A stretch of 64,000 bases of DNA from Euwallacea fornicatus. Lineage: Eukaryota > Arthropoda > Insecta > Coleoptera > Curculionidae. The number at the start of each line of letters is the position of its first letter. The stretch's first letter is position 1. The DNA is taken from the NCBI RefSeq assembly GCF_040115645.1, contig NC_089545.1, positions 310,001-374,000 on the forward strand, in the 5' to 3' direction. Positions 36,058-47,900 of the stretch are shown piece after piece. The notes beneath the pieces are model-generated. The model did not search any database. It worked only from the letters and a program-made list of their open reading frames with translations, and was not told where the DNA came from. A program made the translations under genes and the position numbers.

Positions 36058-38344
36058 TCTCCACCGAATTGTCCAGAATTCGCATTTTTTATTAGTAACA
36101 CGTTTGTGCATATTGTACTCTAAACTTTGGAGAAATCTTGGAAACCGCTTGAGTTACCTCCGGAACAACGGAAACTCACAAATCATTTCAGGTCAAACCA
36201 TAGACGTACACCGTTGATGCTTGAAAGGCAAGAATATTGAATTTTATTTCCCAAATTAGAATTGAAAATTTTGGAATTAAATTGACCGTCATAGAACGTT
36301 GGAAATACACTTCTTTCGAACCGTCATTTTCGGTACCAAAAAATCGCAAAAGCTGACGACCAAAATGATGCGGTATCTCGGCAATTCTACAGGATATCGA
36401 CAAGCGGTTTGCGGAATCTCACAGAACTTGTCGAAACGATTAATTTTTGTTCCATGAAGAAAATCTCCTAAAAGGCAAACGACCAGACGTTCTAGCGAAC
36501 GCATAGTGTGGGATTCACCGCAGTACCTGCCCACTAAAAATCTCGAGATTCCTATGTCCGGCCACGACCCAGAACTGTCTCGGGCGGATATAACGTGAGT
36601 GTCACAGAGGTGTACAATTTTGGCTGTTTGTCATCTGTTTCCTACTCTAATCTATCTAGTGATCGTATATCTATGCCGTGTATGCGTTGCGAAGAAAATT
36701 AATTTATTGCTTCGCTTCAGAATTGTGTTTGTTTTTGAAAAATACGTGTGTGATTTGCTCAAATCGAAAATTTGTGTAGTTGCTCAAAATATGTATACCC
36801 GATTATTCGGCGGATGCAGCACATTTCTAATGCAGTTCTTTCCTTTGTTAAGACTGGTGTTGCCGCCTTTGAGTGGCACGTACCATTCGCTCTTTTTCTT
36901 CAATTATCGCAGAAATGGCTTTGCTAAAACGAAATTTCGCGCGGGTACGAGACACGACTACGCAGTATTTAAATAAAGACCTATGTAATTGCTTCTTTCA
37001 CGACTTTTTTTTTTAAATTTATTTTTCAGGTAATTTCTATTTTTTATTATACAGTGAGCACATATAATGTGTATGTGTGCTTGTGGGAGGTGGTGGAAAG
37101 GAATTAAACACAAACAAAACCCACTTAATCAACAACTCAGCGAACGAAATTACAAAAAAAGAGAGGTTAAAGCAAATGCGACGATAAAAGGAAATTTTAT
37201 TTACCGTTCATTTTCGCAGCAGCATGCATTCAGGTGCGCCTATGGCTCTTTCCTTTTCAAACGCCGAAATTTTAGCTTCGATTGAATTTGAACTCTTTCC
37301 AAGTATGTTACTCAGCGATCGGGAGGCTTCGAGCACCCGAAAATAAACAACATGATATTCCCGGTATTGTCGAATAAAATCGAATTTTTAAAGTGCGATC
37401 TGTTTTTAGCCGGACGCAATCCCGTACGAATGCTCGTTGAGTTTCTATTTAATTAACCTTCAAGTCGGCACGAACTTTTCCAAGTTTTGTTCACTTTTTC
37501 ACTTGAAATTTTATAATTTGCGTAAGCGAAAAGGAACGAAGAAAGCGGACGCGTCAATGACACTGTCAACAAACTTGTCATTATTTTGTTTCCAAAGCCT
37601 CCTTATCCAAAAATCGCGCCCGCGTGAAGTTTTATTGCATTACCGCACGTAGATTTGTTTGTTGTATAGATAATTGCCAACTCGATTAGTACTGCATCTC
37701 TTCAGTGGCTCATGGTCCGATAGATGTTTTTAGATTTTATTAATTAACTGCGATGGCACCTTTGTTCTTGTCAATTTTGAACAATATATGATTCTCCACT
37801 TAAAACATGAAGAATCGTAGACATTTTTATATATTAAGTAACAAAACCTGACGAAGGACTATCAGTTCAGTTACTGACGAACATTACTACGATTACTGTC
37901 TGTTATGTGCTGAGATGTAGCGTTTCCCACGTGTTGAAACAAAATACTAGGGGGAAGAAGAAATCTGCCTGGGCGTGCAACAGTAGGGTGTCGCGTATTG
38001 TCGAATGGTTTAGAGAGGGCGCCACAACAATATTACAGATCAATCAATAATAAATAGAAATATCTGCTGCCCGTTTGAATGATTAAATATTCGGAGAAAA
38101 TGAAGAAATATTGTTTGTCCGATGGAAACTAACATTACGAGAAATTAACATTTTCATTTAGACGAGAAAATAATGCATTATTGCTGATACTTAGCTCCCC
38201 AAGTATGTATTTAGTTTTATTTGTTCGTGTTTGATCATTTAAATTTTTGAGTGTATATGTACTTATCACAATTTTTTAAACAGTTTCCTACAAGTCACAA
38301 AGAAATCAACAAAATTACGAATTCTGGACAATTCGGCGGAGGAA
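36058..38344. mobile_element. Possible transposon bounded by inverted repeats
   Basis: The sequence CCGAATTGTCCAGAATTCG at 36064-36082 recurs inverted at 38319-38337, and the match extends outward through TCTCCA / TCCTCC and more weakly to a TCGCG(A/T)TCC-like stretch. The pair is separated by about 2.3 kb, a plausible transposon size. Frames inside (36188-36976) show no recognisable transposase and no target-site duplication was defined. The call rests on the inverted pair alone. Confidence 0.42.
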
Positions 38345-38724
38345 AAGTGCTCCTACGGGAACGCGACTTGATGCTTATGGCTACTGTTTACTAGATCACA
38401 TATATTATTTAACCCTCGAAGTTTGTCCAAAACAAAACTTCTTCCGGTCTTTAATAATTTTTATTTAATGACTCTGAGTCTCTTTACAATTCCTTGAGAC
38501 GTCTTACTCGTTATTGCGACGTGTTCGGTCCCTCAGAGTGAAGTCAAGTCGAACGGTTTTGGTTGTGCCTGGAATTACTGACATTTTCGTGCGAGGGCGA
38601 ACAGTGTTGTTATATATAAGATCATGTTTATGAACTACCTCATTTCGATCTTTCCATTAAAAATTTCCGGCCTAAGACTTGAACCCCAACTTCAAGCCAC
38701 GAAGCCCTTCAGGACGGTGTTCCA

Positions 38725-38874
38725 ATGCGATATCTGCTAATCCGTCTTGTGTCCTGGATATCAGTGCTCGACGAGGTGACGCAAGAACATTTGAAGCCAA
38801 AGTCAAAGCGAGTGGGAGCACCGAGGAAGCAGGCAGCCAAACTTCGCGCAATCGAGAACTCGATGGCGTTTTAG
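38725..38874 (+). CDS. Small open reading frame, 49 codons, hypothetical
   Basis: An ATG frame reads MRYLLIRLVSWISVLDEV, then TQEHLKPKSKRVGAPRKQ and a stop after ENSMAF. It has a hydrophobic start and a strongly basic middle. The local sequence is more GC-rich than its surroundings, and another frame is also open over the same bases (38679-38990), so which frame (if any) is translated is unclear. I recognise no family. Confidence 0.2.
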   Translation: MRYLLIRLVSWISVLDEVTQEHLKPKSKRVGAPRKQAAKLRAIENSMAF

Positions 38875-39146
38875 TAGTTATTCGTGGCGTCTCTTTTTCC
38901 TTTAAATTTCCTGGATCAAAGACACTCGTCGTTCATCATCGCCCATCCAGAAGTAATCAACTCGGTAAGTTTTTATCGTTATTAAGTTAGTCATTCTCAT
39001 AGGTCTTCTGCGCTATCGTTGATGGCCCCAAAAACCCTGCAAAACTAATCAACACTAGTTTACTTCAATTAGAGCTAAAAACGTGTTGCAATTCGCAGCC
39101 ATAGAACGTATCACATGCCACAATTTATGGTTTAACCTATATTTGA

Positions 39147-39380
39147 TTAATTCTTGCGTTCAACCAAGTGCAGACTTCTTAAACGTGTAATGTTTACAGC
39201 TCGCGATAACAGCTTATCAGTCGAGTATTTTGTGGCTGCTATATTAAAGTATTGCGGTGTGGAGCGGGGAACGGGAGTCGCACGATGGACTCGATGGGCT
39301 TTAACTTGTACCGAAACTGCCAATACTATAAAAAAGGTTCTAAATAGGATATGGCCTACTTTACTATATGCATATTGCAT
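39147..39380 (-). CDS. Candidate short secreted protein, 77 codons, hypothetical
   Basis: From the ATG at 39380 the minus-strand frame reads MQYAYSKVGHILFRTFFIVL, followed by AVSVQVKAHRVHRATPVPRS. This is a classic signal-peptide layout: polar start, hydrophobic core, small residues before a VKA/HR cleavage point. The remaining mature part is about 49 residues, basic, with no cysteines, ending in LVERKN. The frame extends upstream to 39446, so the chosen Met is the one that places the hydrophobic core correctly. No TATA box or clear splice site was established, and the plus strand is also open here. It may be a chance frame. Confidence 0.3.
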   Translation of the reverse strand: MQYAYSKVGHILFRTFFIVLAVSVQVKAHRVHRATPVPRSTPQYFNIAATKYSTDKLLSRAVNITRLRSLHLVERKN

Positions 39381-42300
39381 CGCCAGGAACTGGTTTTCTG
39401 ACAGTGAATAATGAATTTGGATAAGAATACGTGTAATCGCTACCATTAAAATTGGGGATATTGAAGCTGAGAAATCATTTTCTCATGTACGAGTAGATTT
39501 GAATTCTTCCGATTTGAAATTCTTCCACGCCATAATTTTTTTAAGAATTTCCTGTTTCAATTCCCAGTCGCCGTCCTTCACGAGTTAAACTTATTCTTTG
39601 TTCGTAATCGTTCGTCCCAAGTAGGGCACTTATGGGTACTTATATGATGATGATCTAAGTTTTAAATCAGAATCGAGAATCCCTTTTGTTTCCTTTATCA
39701 TCTAGAATTACGTTCAAGTGCCTTCATCAAAATTTTAGTAATTTTTGTTTATTTTCTACATGAGCCTAATAAGGAAATTCTGAAATTGGACTCAGACCTA
39801 AAGGAAAACGGCGAAGTCTCCGTCTTGCGACGAGATCGGATGTTTCAAAGACCAATTTACATAACGTGTATCCCCAAAAGGTGATTTGTTTTGGATAAAT
39901 TAGTCGATTTCCAATGAGAGTCTGAAGTTTTTCCCACTGCCAAATATGAACCCGGCGTTTGATTTCCAGATCGACGAAAACGTGTTGTCACTCAATACTT
40001 TATACGCCTCAATTTCAGTTGCCTATACAACTTTTATACGTTATGTAACTTTAGGCATCTCCTCCTCCCCCTGCTTCAATCTAAATAGATGATTAATGCC
40101 ATTCTATCCAAATAGTTCCCGCTGTGCATCACAATAACCTCCCAGGTCGAGTTCTTCAGCAGGGCCGTGCCATCGACCTCTGTCTGTCTCGTTCTTTTAT
40201 CACTTGTGCAATTCATCCACACATGTGCTGTATGTGGTAACCCGGATACGGTGCTCTGGAAGCCGGAGACACTGGATTTTGTTCTTTTACATCGTGTAGG
40301 CACAGCAGCTCCCACTCGAAGGCTTGCGTTGATGTTAAAAGAGGCGATTTTTCATGGAAAAATGTGATAAAAGGTGCTCTTAGAGAATGTGCATTTTATT
40401 GGAAAGTTTCAATTCCGCGGTAAAAATTATAAGCTTCAGATGTCCGCACACGTTAATAGGAAAAGGCATCGATTTCAAGCCACCAGGAAGAGAGGAAAAA
40501 CTACGGGTCCGGATGTTTAAAGATTCCGATTTCGAGATGACTTTCCTCACAAAAAGAGCTATTGAATATTTCAGTTTACCTTTATTTTTTCAGTATATGC
40601 AGGAATTTCCTGTTACTCCATATTCGACAAAGAACAAAACCGGAAAGCACATAATTAGTGATAAGATATGCAAAACATTTATATTGCTGTGTACCAGTTA
40701 ACATTTTTAACCGTAATCACGTAAGTTTAGTTTTGACGGTTTCGACTGAATTCTCAAACTTAAATACACAAAAAAAAAACTGGACAACACTTGTGGACAA
40801 TCGGAACAAAAAATTATGATAATTGATGTTGCTGCGCCACATTATTTATCAATAATGCACCTTCAGATCGAGATGTTATTAATATTAACACATTCTGGCC
40901 TTGAATTGATTATTCATCCAATTAGCATGTATTTATATAATGGTGTAATATTGAGTCAATTTTCACGATGTTTGTGTTTTTTCTTGTATCTGTTTTGGAG
41001 CATTCATTTCAGAGAGAGCGGAATTTCCCAAAAAAAACCATGATGTGTCATGCGCAGTTCGATCTCCAATATAAGCCTTAGACATTCGCCATATTCGTTG
41101 TTTAAAACAGGCAGGGTCGACAATTGGGGAGTGTGTCCTCAGATTATGATTCAGATTACACGCTCATTTAAGTTCCTATTTCAAAGATATGTTATCGGCA
41201 TTTCCCAACATCCCCAGTTTCCGCGCCGCTCTCGGTCCTCTTTAGGCCGTTTCCAAGTCATTCATCCGCGGCTCCTTAAGACACTTTAAGGAGAAGTAAT
41301 TTACCAATAGGTACCTACATATTTGTACTGCAAAAATTCTTGCCTTATCGCTCAAAGGTTATGATAGTTAACCAAACAATGACAAACCTTTCAACCACGT
41401 AAGAACCAGATAAAGTGCTAGAAGACGTCATGTAATACGACGGTAAATTGCTACATTGAAACCTTTATCTTTCGAGTAATTTTTCGGTCTATTTTAAGTA
41501 CCGCACCGCCTTGAGTTTTAACGAGGTACCACGTGCTTTGCTAAAAACACTTTTTCCATATAGGCCGTTATCGGGGTTTTCTCAACTTTTTCCGAGGAAG
41601 CAACGCCAAAGGAAACAGATACATTTCCACATATTAGCATTAGCTCCGGCGTGTCATCATATACCTACTCTTTCTAATCTTGTTTATCTGTTAACCAGTG
41701 TAAATAGCACTTGATTATCCAAATAAATACTCCCCAAATAAGACTTGTTCCTAGAAGAAAAAATGAAAGACTTTGCCCAATAATTTAAAATAAACAGATT
41801 ATGTTCAATAAATGATAAGATATAATCAGTCATCGATATCGAACAAAGAGGGCATGAAAGAGCTCGAAGGCAACGTCTACGACGTGTTATCTAAAGGATT
41901 AAGCATGGCAAAGTGTAAAATTCCGGCTTTATTTCAAGACCTAAATTAACTTACCTGATAACCTTATCATTAGTTCAATATTACAAGAAGTGTAGTAATG
42001 CAGATTACAACACATTTTAGCGGATGGTTTCCTCTTACGCTTAGTATTTTATATCCTCAATAAGCGGGTTTGAATGTGTACCGATTAAACTGACGTGCAA
42101 TAGCAAATATTTGCACAAAAGTAGGTACATACCAAAGCCAAAATTTAACGGTTTTTCATTTGTGTATTATTTCAAGACTTTTCGGCCTGAAAAGCTCCGA
42201 ACCCTGTCGAGAACACGCGTCGTATATCCAGATTTTTGGTCTTGCAAATGAGACACGCGAAAGCGAGAAAGGTACAAATCAACGTACGTATGAAAAAGGC

Positions 42301-42928
42301 TTCAAAAATCGTCCCTAACTGATTAATCATTTAGGTACAATTCCCATATTTCACCACTGTTTTTCCAGTCACAGGAAAAATCCAGCAAATTCCAGACATT
42401 GTTAGTTCAGGATCATATTATCTGAAAATGCAATGATTGGATCTCAAAAATATCCTTTGCACAGAATAAAAACTTACAGTTAGACGCACTGACATTCAAA
42501 TAAACGAGGAAAATTTCGCAAGTTTCCCATTGAATTGAAAGTTTCCTTTTACGTGAAAGTAACTATTGTTCCCTTTCATCTGTACAAGAAGTGTTTTAGA
42601 ACGGGAGCACGAACATCGGGGCGCCAGCTAAATCTACCCTCCGAGGCCATCGATTGCTGAAGGTGGCGTGACTGTAAACACCCCTTTTGCAACATCAAAG
42701 ACTGTTCAAACATGGGAAATTATATATTTACAATCACAGCTTTGGCTTCATATTCGAATAGCTCAATCAGATTTAAGCAGAAGTGCCTCTTGGAAATTTC
42801 CAGTATCATATGTATCACGTGCATAAAAAAAACATAACAAGACGATGAAAAATTCATTTAGCAGTATTGATAAAATACTAGGATTCTCGTCGCTGGCGTA
42901 CACCTCCCTCACCCTCTTGCACAGGGTG

Positions 42929-43026
42929 TTATGGGCGTCCTAGGCAATCGATGGCCAAGGAGGGTCCCTCCACCACTCTGTCATTTCTAAGGATTCCCAA
43001 CACGGCCAGTTCAAAGGATCGATAGC
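42929..43026 (-). CDS. Candidate terminal coding exon, hypothetical
   Basis: On the minus strand, a TCTTTATAG acceptor precedes an open frame that reads YRSFELAVLGILRNDRVVEG then PSLAIDCLGRP and a stop. The regular hydrophobic pattern and the local GC rise suggest coding. One phase only stays open to this stop; a second frame is open for 28 codons. No upstream partner exon has been linked to it, and no family is recognised. Confidence 0.25.
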
Positions 43027-44157
43027 CTATAAAGACAATTCGGATTAATGTTTGTGTCCTTACATAACTAAATATAGAACAATAACTGTGTGTTTGTTCA
43101 GAGTGTAAACGCCAGTGTTTCCTTGGAACAAGGCTTCTTCAAAATGAGATGATGTTGTCGTATTTTCACGCGTTAGAAGGGAATAAATGAAACAACAGCA
43201 AAAATGAGTCATGATATGTGTCCTGCAAAAAGCAGAACCGAGATATTTATATCGCTTTAGCCAAAATCAAATTTGGGAGTGTGAGAGAGAGCCTGACGTG
43301 AGTCCATTAAAAAAGCACACGGAATTTGTTACTCTCTTTGAGATTTGCCTTTCGATTTTCTTCGAGAGCCCCATCGTCGAGGTGCCTCAGATTATCAAAT
43401 TTCACCACGCCATTCTGGAGCAAACTTTAATGTGGATTTGAATAATTGTCACCAGTTTTGATTGGATGGAATTTCATCTGGAGCCTCCAACCCCTGATTT
43501 GGAGTGAACACCGTTCTCCTAATTCCTTCATATCTCAATTACCGCCGATTCTCTAAAACCTTGTGCCCACTGCCGAAATGAATAGAAATCAGAGGGTGTC
43601 CCGAAAACTCGATGTGCTAATGGAATTTTATGAAATTTGAGAAGACGCTGAAGATAAACAATTGATATGAATTTTAAGGCTGGCCCTCTTAAGTTAATAG
43701 AAACCCGAGACCGTCTTTAAGGCTTTTAAGTAAATGTTCATCCGGGAAATTTGCGGATAAGTTAATGAAGTTTTAGAGAGTGCCAAAACTGGGCAATTAA
43801 CATTAAATTAAAGGACGGTCCTGGAAACCTGCGAGTGTCCTAAATAGTCTTAACTGAAACCATTTTAATCCAGAATGAGGATTCTGAAGAAGTGTGAATT
43901 TTAACAGCGTTGAAAATAGGCGAGAAATTAAGCATGGGAGTTTCGACGTCCGAACTCGGTAGCCGTAGGGCCATATCGGTACTAGGACTCTTACGAAGGG
44001 CTTCATCTCCACAAGGATATGCGTTGATATCAACAATGTTTCTCGACGTCGCTTCAGGTAATTGTTATTTCTCCTAAATAAACCGTCAAGGAGTGATCCT
44101 CCTCACAACACTGACGCCTACAGTGTTAACAATAAGACTCACATCGCTGAGGGTTAA
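43027..44157. other. Non-coding stretch
   Basis: No supported exon between the two minus-strand candidates. The frames at 43211-43441 (plus) and 43803-44036 (minus) show no family features. Confidence 0.45.
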
Positions 44158-44383
44158 TTAGTAAAGCGACAACCGCGTCCTGGCTTGTAGACTTCTGACA
44201 ACGGGGCCATTTTCAAAACCTTCGCAACGCATCCGCCATTCTTCATGCAGTTTTCCCCGAGATATTTCCCGTTTCGATTGGGGCTCTCGGGAACCTTTGA
44301 AACGTTCCCGTTGAGTTACGTCTGACATCTTACGATGAGCACTGGATGGAGAATGCGGTGAGGGACCGTCAGGAGACGTCATG
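44158..44383 (-). CDS. Candidate coding exon, Ser/Arg-rich, hypothetical
   Basis: After a GTACCTCAG acceptor the minus strand gives MTSPDGPSPHSPSSAHRKMS, then a highly charged stretch (QRERFKGSREPQSKREISRG) and KLHEEWRMRCEGFENGP before a stop. The composition is like a disordered protein region. The frame before the acceptor is also open, so the boundary is not certain. No domain is recognised. Confidence 0.25.
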
Positions 44384-44656
44384 CTGAGGTACTTTTGAAA
44401 CTTCGTCAGTCGCATCGTTCAGTATGAACGGTCATAAGAGCTATTGACATTTTCTTTGGTCACAATTCTAAGTCAGTAACATCGCGTGTGGTTCATTCCA
44501 TAAAGCGTAAGCTCGATGTAACGGAAGGAAGGAAGGAAATATTTTTCGGAAACGAAGGAAAAGCGACTACATTATCAACCCTCCGATCGCAACTTTCCAA
44601 GTACTATAATTAGTTAGTCCGTTTTCAATTTGTTTCCTGCGGGAATCTCATTGATA

Positions 44657-44971
44657 CTAGTTATGATTGTTAATGTCCCATTGTGCTGAAGTGACCTCGT
44701 GCGCCAGCCATGTTATGCCGGTCTCGCCAGTAACAGTCGCGTTACCGGCTGGTACAGAAAGCGTGTTTAAATCACCCTCGAGGAGACCATCATCGATTTC
44801 TTGCTTTCGCTTTGTCAGCGTCCCTGCAGCCCCCTCGACGTTCGCCAGGCGGCGAAGAGCAAGAAGGGCGTTGTTAAAGGATGAAGATGGCTTGCTGGAC
44901 GCCCAGGCAACGTTTCTGTAGTCTGCAGGCTGGCTCTGGCAGTATTCCTTAGGCCGGTGGACGGATAACAC
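44657..44971 (-). CDS. Candidate coding stretch, hypothetical
   Basis: A 104-codon minus-strand frame in a local GC-rich interval reads DYRNVAWASSKPSSSFNNAL, LALRRLANVEGAAGTLTKRK and QEIDDGLLEGDLNTLSVPAG, ending DINNHN before a stop. It has no ATG at its start, so it would have to be an exon or a remnant. The plus strand is also open over much of it (44667-44921). I do not recognise a family; a decayed mobile-element open reading frame is possible. Confidence 0.25.
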   Translation of the reverse strand: MLSVHRPKEYCQSQPADYRNVAWASSKPSSSFNNALLALRRLANVEGAAGTLTKRKQEIDDGLLEGDLNTLSVPAGNATVTGETGITWLAHEVTSAQWDINNHN

Positions 44972-47900
44972 GTCTTCCTCTTGTTATTTGGTGTTAGTGA
45001 TATGCGCGCGGCATCGACGCCCTACTGCTGACGCACCACCCGTTGCTGCCAACGAGGACGACGTCGTCCGTCGCCGGATTGCGACATCCAGACCGATAAC
45101 GAGGTATACACTATGATAATAGACAGAGGGCTTATGTCTTTACAGATTAGTTTCAAGGCTTATGTACCGCTAGTTTTCTGCTCTCGAGGCCAAGCTTTTG
45201 TGTAGTCCGTGCTCCCGTCTTTGTTCTTGGGTCCAGAAAAACCGGTCTTCCAGAGGCCAGTTTCGGATTAACGATTATTTCATGCTCTTTATTTCAGCAG
45301 CGTTGTCACGTTAAACAAAAATATATCCTGGTTGTTTGGGTTGCAGTTAAATTGAGATGGATTTCTTATCATGGCGAAGATTCTTGGGTACATAAATAAC
45401 GATACGAATTCACTTCCTATTTCCAGAAAATACGGTACGTCCAAGATAGGAACGTCCAGTGTAGGAAGCTGGCGAAGGGTAATTGATACAGAGTTAGTTA
45501 AATGGCAGACAATTGAGTATTCAAGGGAGTAGCTTCACGATGCAAACAGATTTTTGATTTTCCAGGAAATAATCGTTCAGAACTGGTCCTCGGGAACATT
45601 CTTTCTTGTATCGCCCGATCTGTAGTCCGCATTCTAATTACTGTGTTATTAAGCGAAAAGACTGACAGATAATTTCGATTTTCTGCTTCCGTGGAAGATT
45701 AACTAGAATGTATCTGAGTGCAGTCTAGAGCTTCAGATTTTCCAGATTTCATCTTTTAAGCTTTGGATTATAACTGACGCGACAAAAGACAAAAGCAGAA
45801 CGGTGTTTCGGTTCGAAGATAATAGTAAATTCGAGAAATACGAATTAAAGTGGAAAAATTTACGAATTTTTACGATACGGAGGATGTGCATCTCCCTGGG
45901 AAATTTTCCAGAATGGCATAGAGGCGAATTGTAGCAGTTTAACCGTGACATTCGGTAGAATTACAAGAAATTTCTGGGTGCTCCAGCTTGGCAATACGAG
46001 TTAAATAAAACGTAAAAAGGAGTAGAAATCCACATTCGTATGTGACCGCAATGACCACTCTGTGGGGCGGCCTACAGATTCCCTGCAGTTTATAAAGAAA
46101 AATATCTTAAGAGCAGCTCGCCTAACTCGGGCATTTCGTAGAAACTATAATTGAAAAACGCCTCAGTATTTCCTGCGGCAGAAGGAGAAGAAATTTTGGA
46201 AATTGAAGAGAACGATCGTGAGTTTCGAAAAGCTCGATATTTTACTTGCTATGAAATTCCCGATTATCGACCTAACCAACGGACATAAATCAACAAACAA
46301 TACTGCTTTTCTCCCTTTAAATCGGATGAAAACCTAACTGCACCCATTTACGCATTACCTGAGCAAACATCCTATTTTCAGTACCGTGAAAGAACCCATC
46401 CTCCGCACGAGGAACGGTATCGACCTCTCCAAGAGCAAATTGGAATCGACATGTACCGGATCGGCCGATAAGATAAGATAAACACTTTTTCTTCGTAACA
46501 TTTGTGTCTCCTTTCGTCGTTTTTGTATCTCAGCACTTCTTCGATTACTCCCAAATAGTCTTCAGCAGCTACAGCACATTTTAAAATGTTGATCGTTCGT
46601 TTCATTTGTACGCCATTTTAATGGTAAGTCGTTTGATTATTCTGTTGATAAATCATTCAGCTTTTGATAATGTGGTGTTATCTGCGATTAGGAGGATTCT
46701 AAGAATTATTGCTTTCCCTAACGTAACTTTGCACCGACAGATCTTTGCAGATTTGAGGTTTCGAATTTGTTTACTAATTTACGTTAAATGCAGAGTGCAC
46801 TTCACGTGACTTGCTCGCTATGGGCGTCGTTAGTTTCTTCCTGCTTCCATTAGAAGATAAGGTAGGTAACCTGTATTCGCAAGTTGTAACCACGTGATTG
46901 AGCCTCGTGCCTTGCGGACAAGTCGGGATCATGGACACCCTGTGTAACAACTATTCGCCGAATGCCAAACATTAATCTTGACAAGAATCTGATTTAATTA
47001 GATCACAAGTACAAATTGGCCGAACATTAGCCTACGTAAGTGTATCTTTTGGCACGCTACTAAGTCTTCGTGTATGTCGAATGGGCCAAGGAAGAAAAAC
47101 AAGCAGACGCTAAAAATAGAGAATACCTACGTTTGAAATTTGGCTTCAAGGTGGGAATTTAGACTGTTATTTTATTCAAAATTCTATTAGGTTTCATTGT
47201 TAGTCCATTTTGGCTCATTTTATGCTCGTTTTCGTTTTCACCAACGTCTCGAAGACCCAAAAAGAGATTTTTATAGGATTCTTATAGGTTTTCTCGTGAA
47301 TTGCTCTGCGGTGACGGCACGCAATTAAGAGGCGCTATGACATACAGGGAGGTCTAAACAATTTTTTTTTTTTAATTTTTTTTTACTTATTCTTACACCG
47401 TCCTTGTGCTTCGGCCAATATCTCGGCCACTTCGAGAATCGAAAATTCTGCAATATATTGCTGAATTTTTCTTTGATGATGCGTTACGTCGGCACACGTA
47501 GAGGATTTAGAATGATAAAAAACGAGTTGTTAAGTTAATTTTAAGTTTTGTCTTCAATTTCTCACCAACCTCGTGATAACCAATAGGAACCGCTCACTAT
47601 TCGTGTTGCAAGGAATTTTTCAATTCGGCATTTTTGACACTCACTTGGTCAAGCTTTCAAAGTTTTAAAAAGCTATCCGGAGGAAGACCGAGTCGCTTCT
47701 TTACGAAAACAAACTTCTTTAGAAAATATGCATGCAAGATCACTGTTCTAGATAATATGTAATTATGTTGAAGGGAACGTATCCGACTATTATTAACCGA
47801 ACCCAAAGCGGGCATCCATGCCCATTTATGAGCCTGTAAAGGATGTTGTCAAGGTTCTTGCAGATGACACTTTGAAAACAAACGATCGGAGTGTTTGTTT

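Larger units (their letters stand above)
38345..42928. other. Mostly non-coding stretch
   Basis: Apart from the two small candidate frames listed separately, I see no supported gene. A minus-strand frame at 40076-40315 ends TWEVIVMHSGNYLDRMALII and looks somewhat protein-like but lacks splice or family support. Confidence 0.45.

Noticed and set aside
36599..36976. 125-codon plus-strand frame with several hydrophobic segments
   Set aside because: Composition is that of AT-rich DNA, there is no topology or family pattern, and it lies inside the possible 36-38 kb element.
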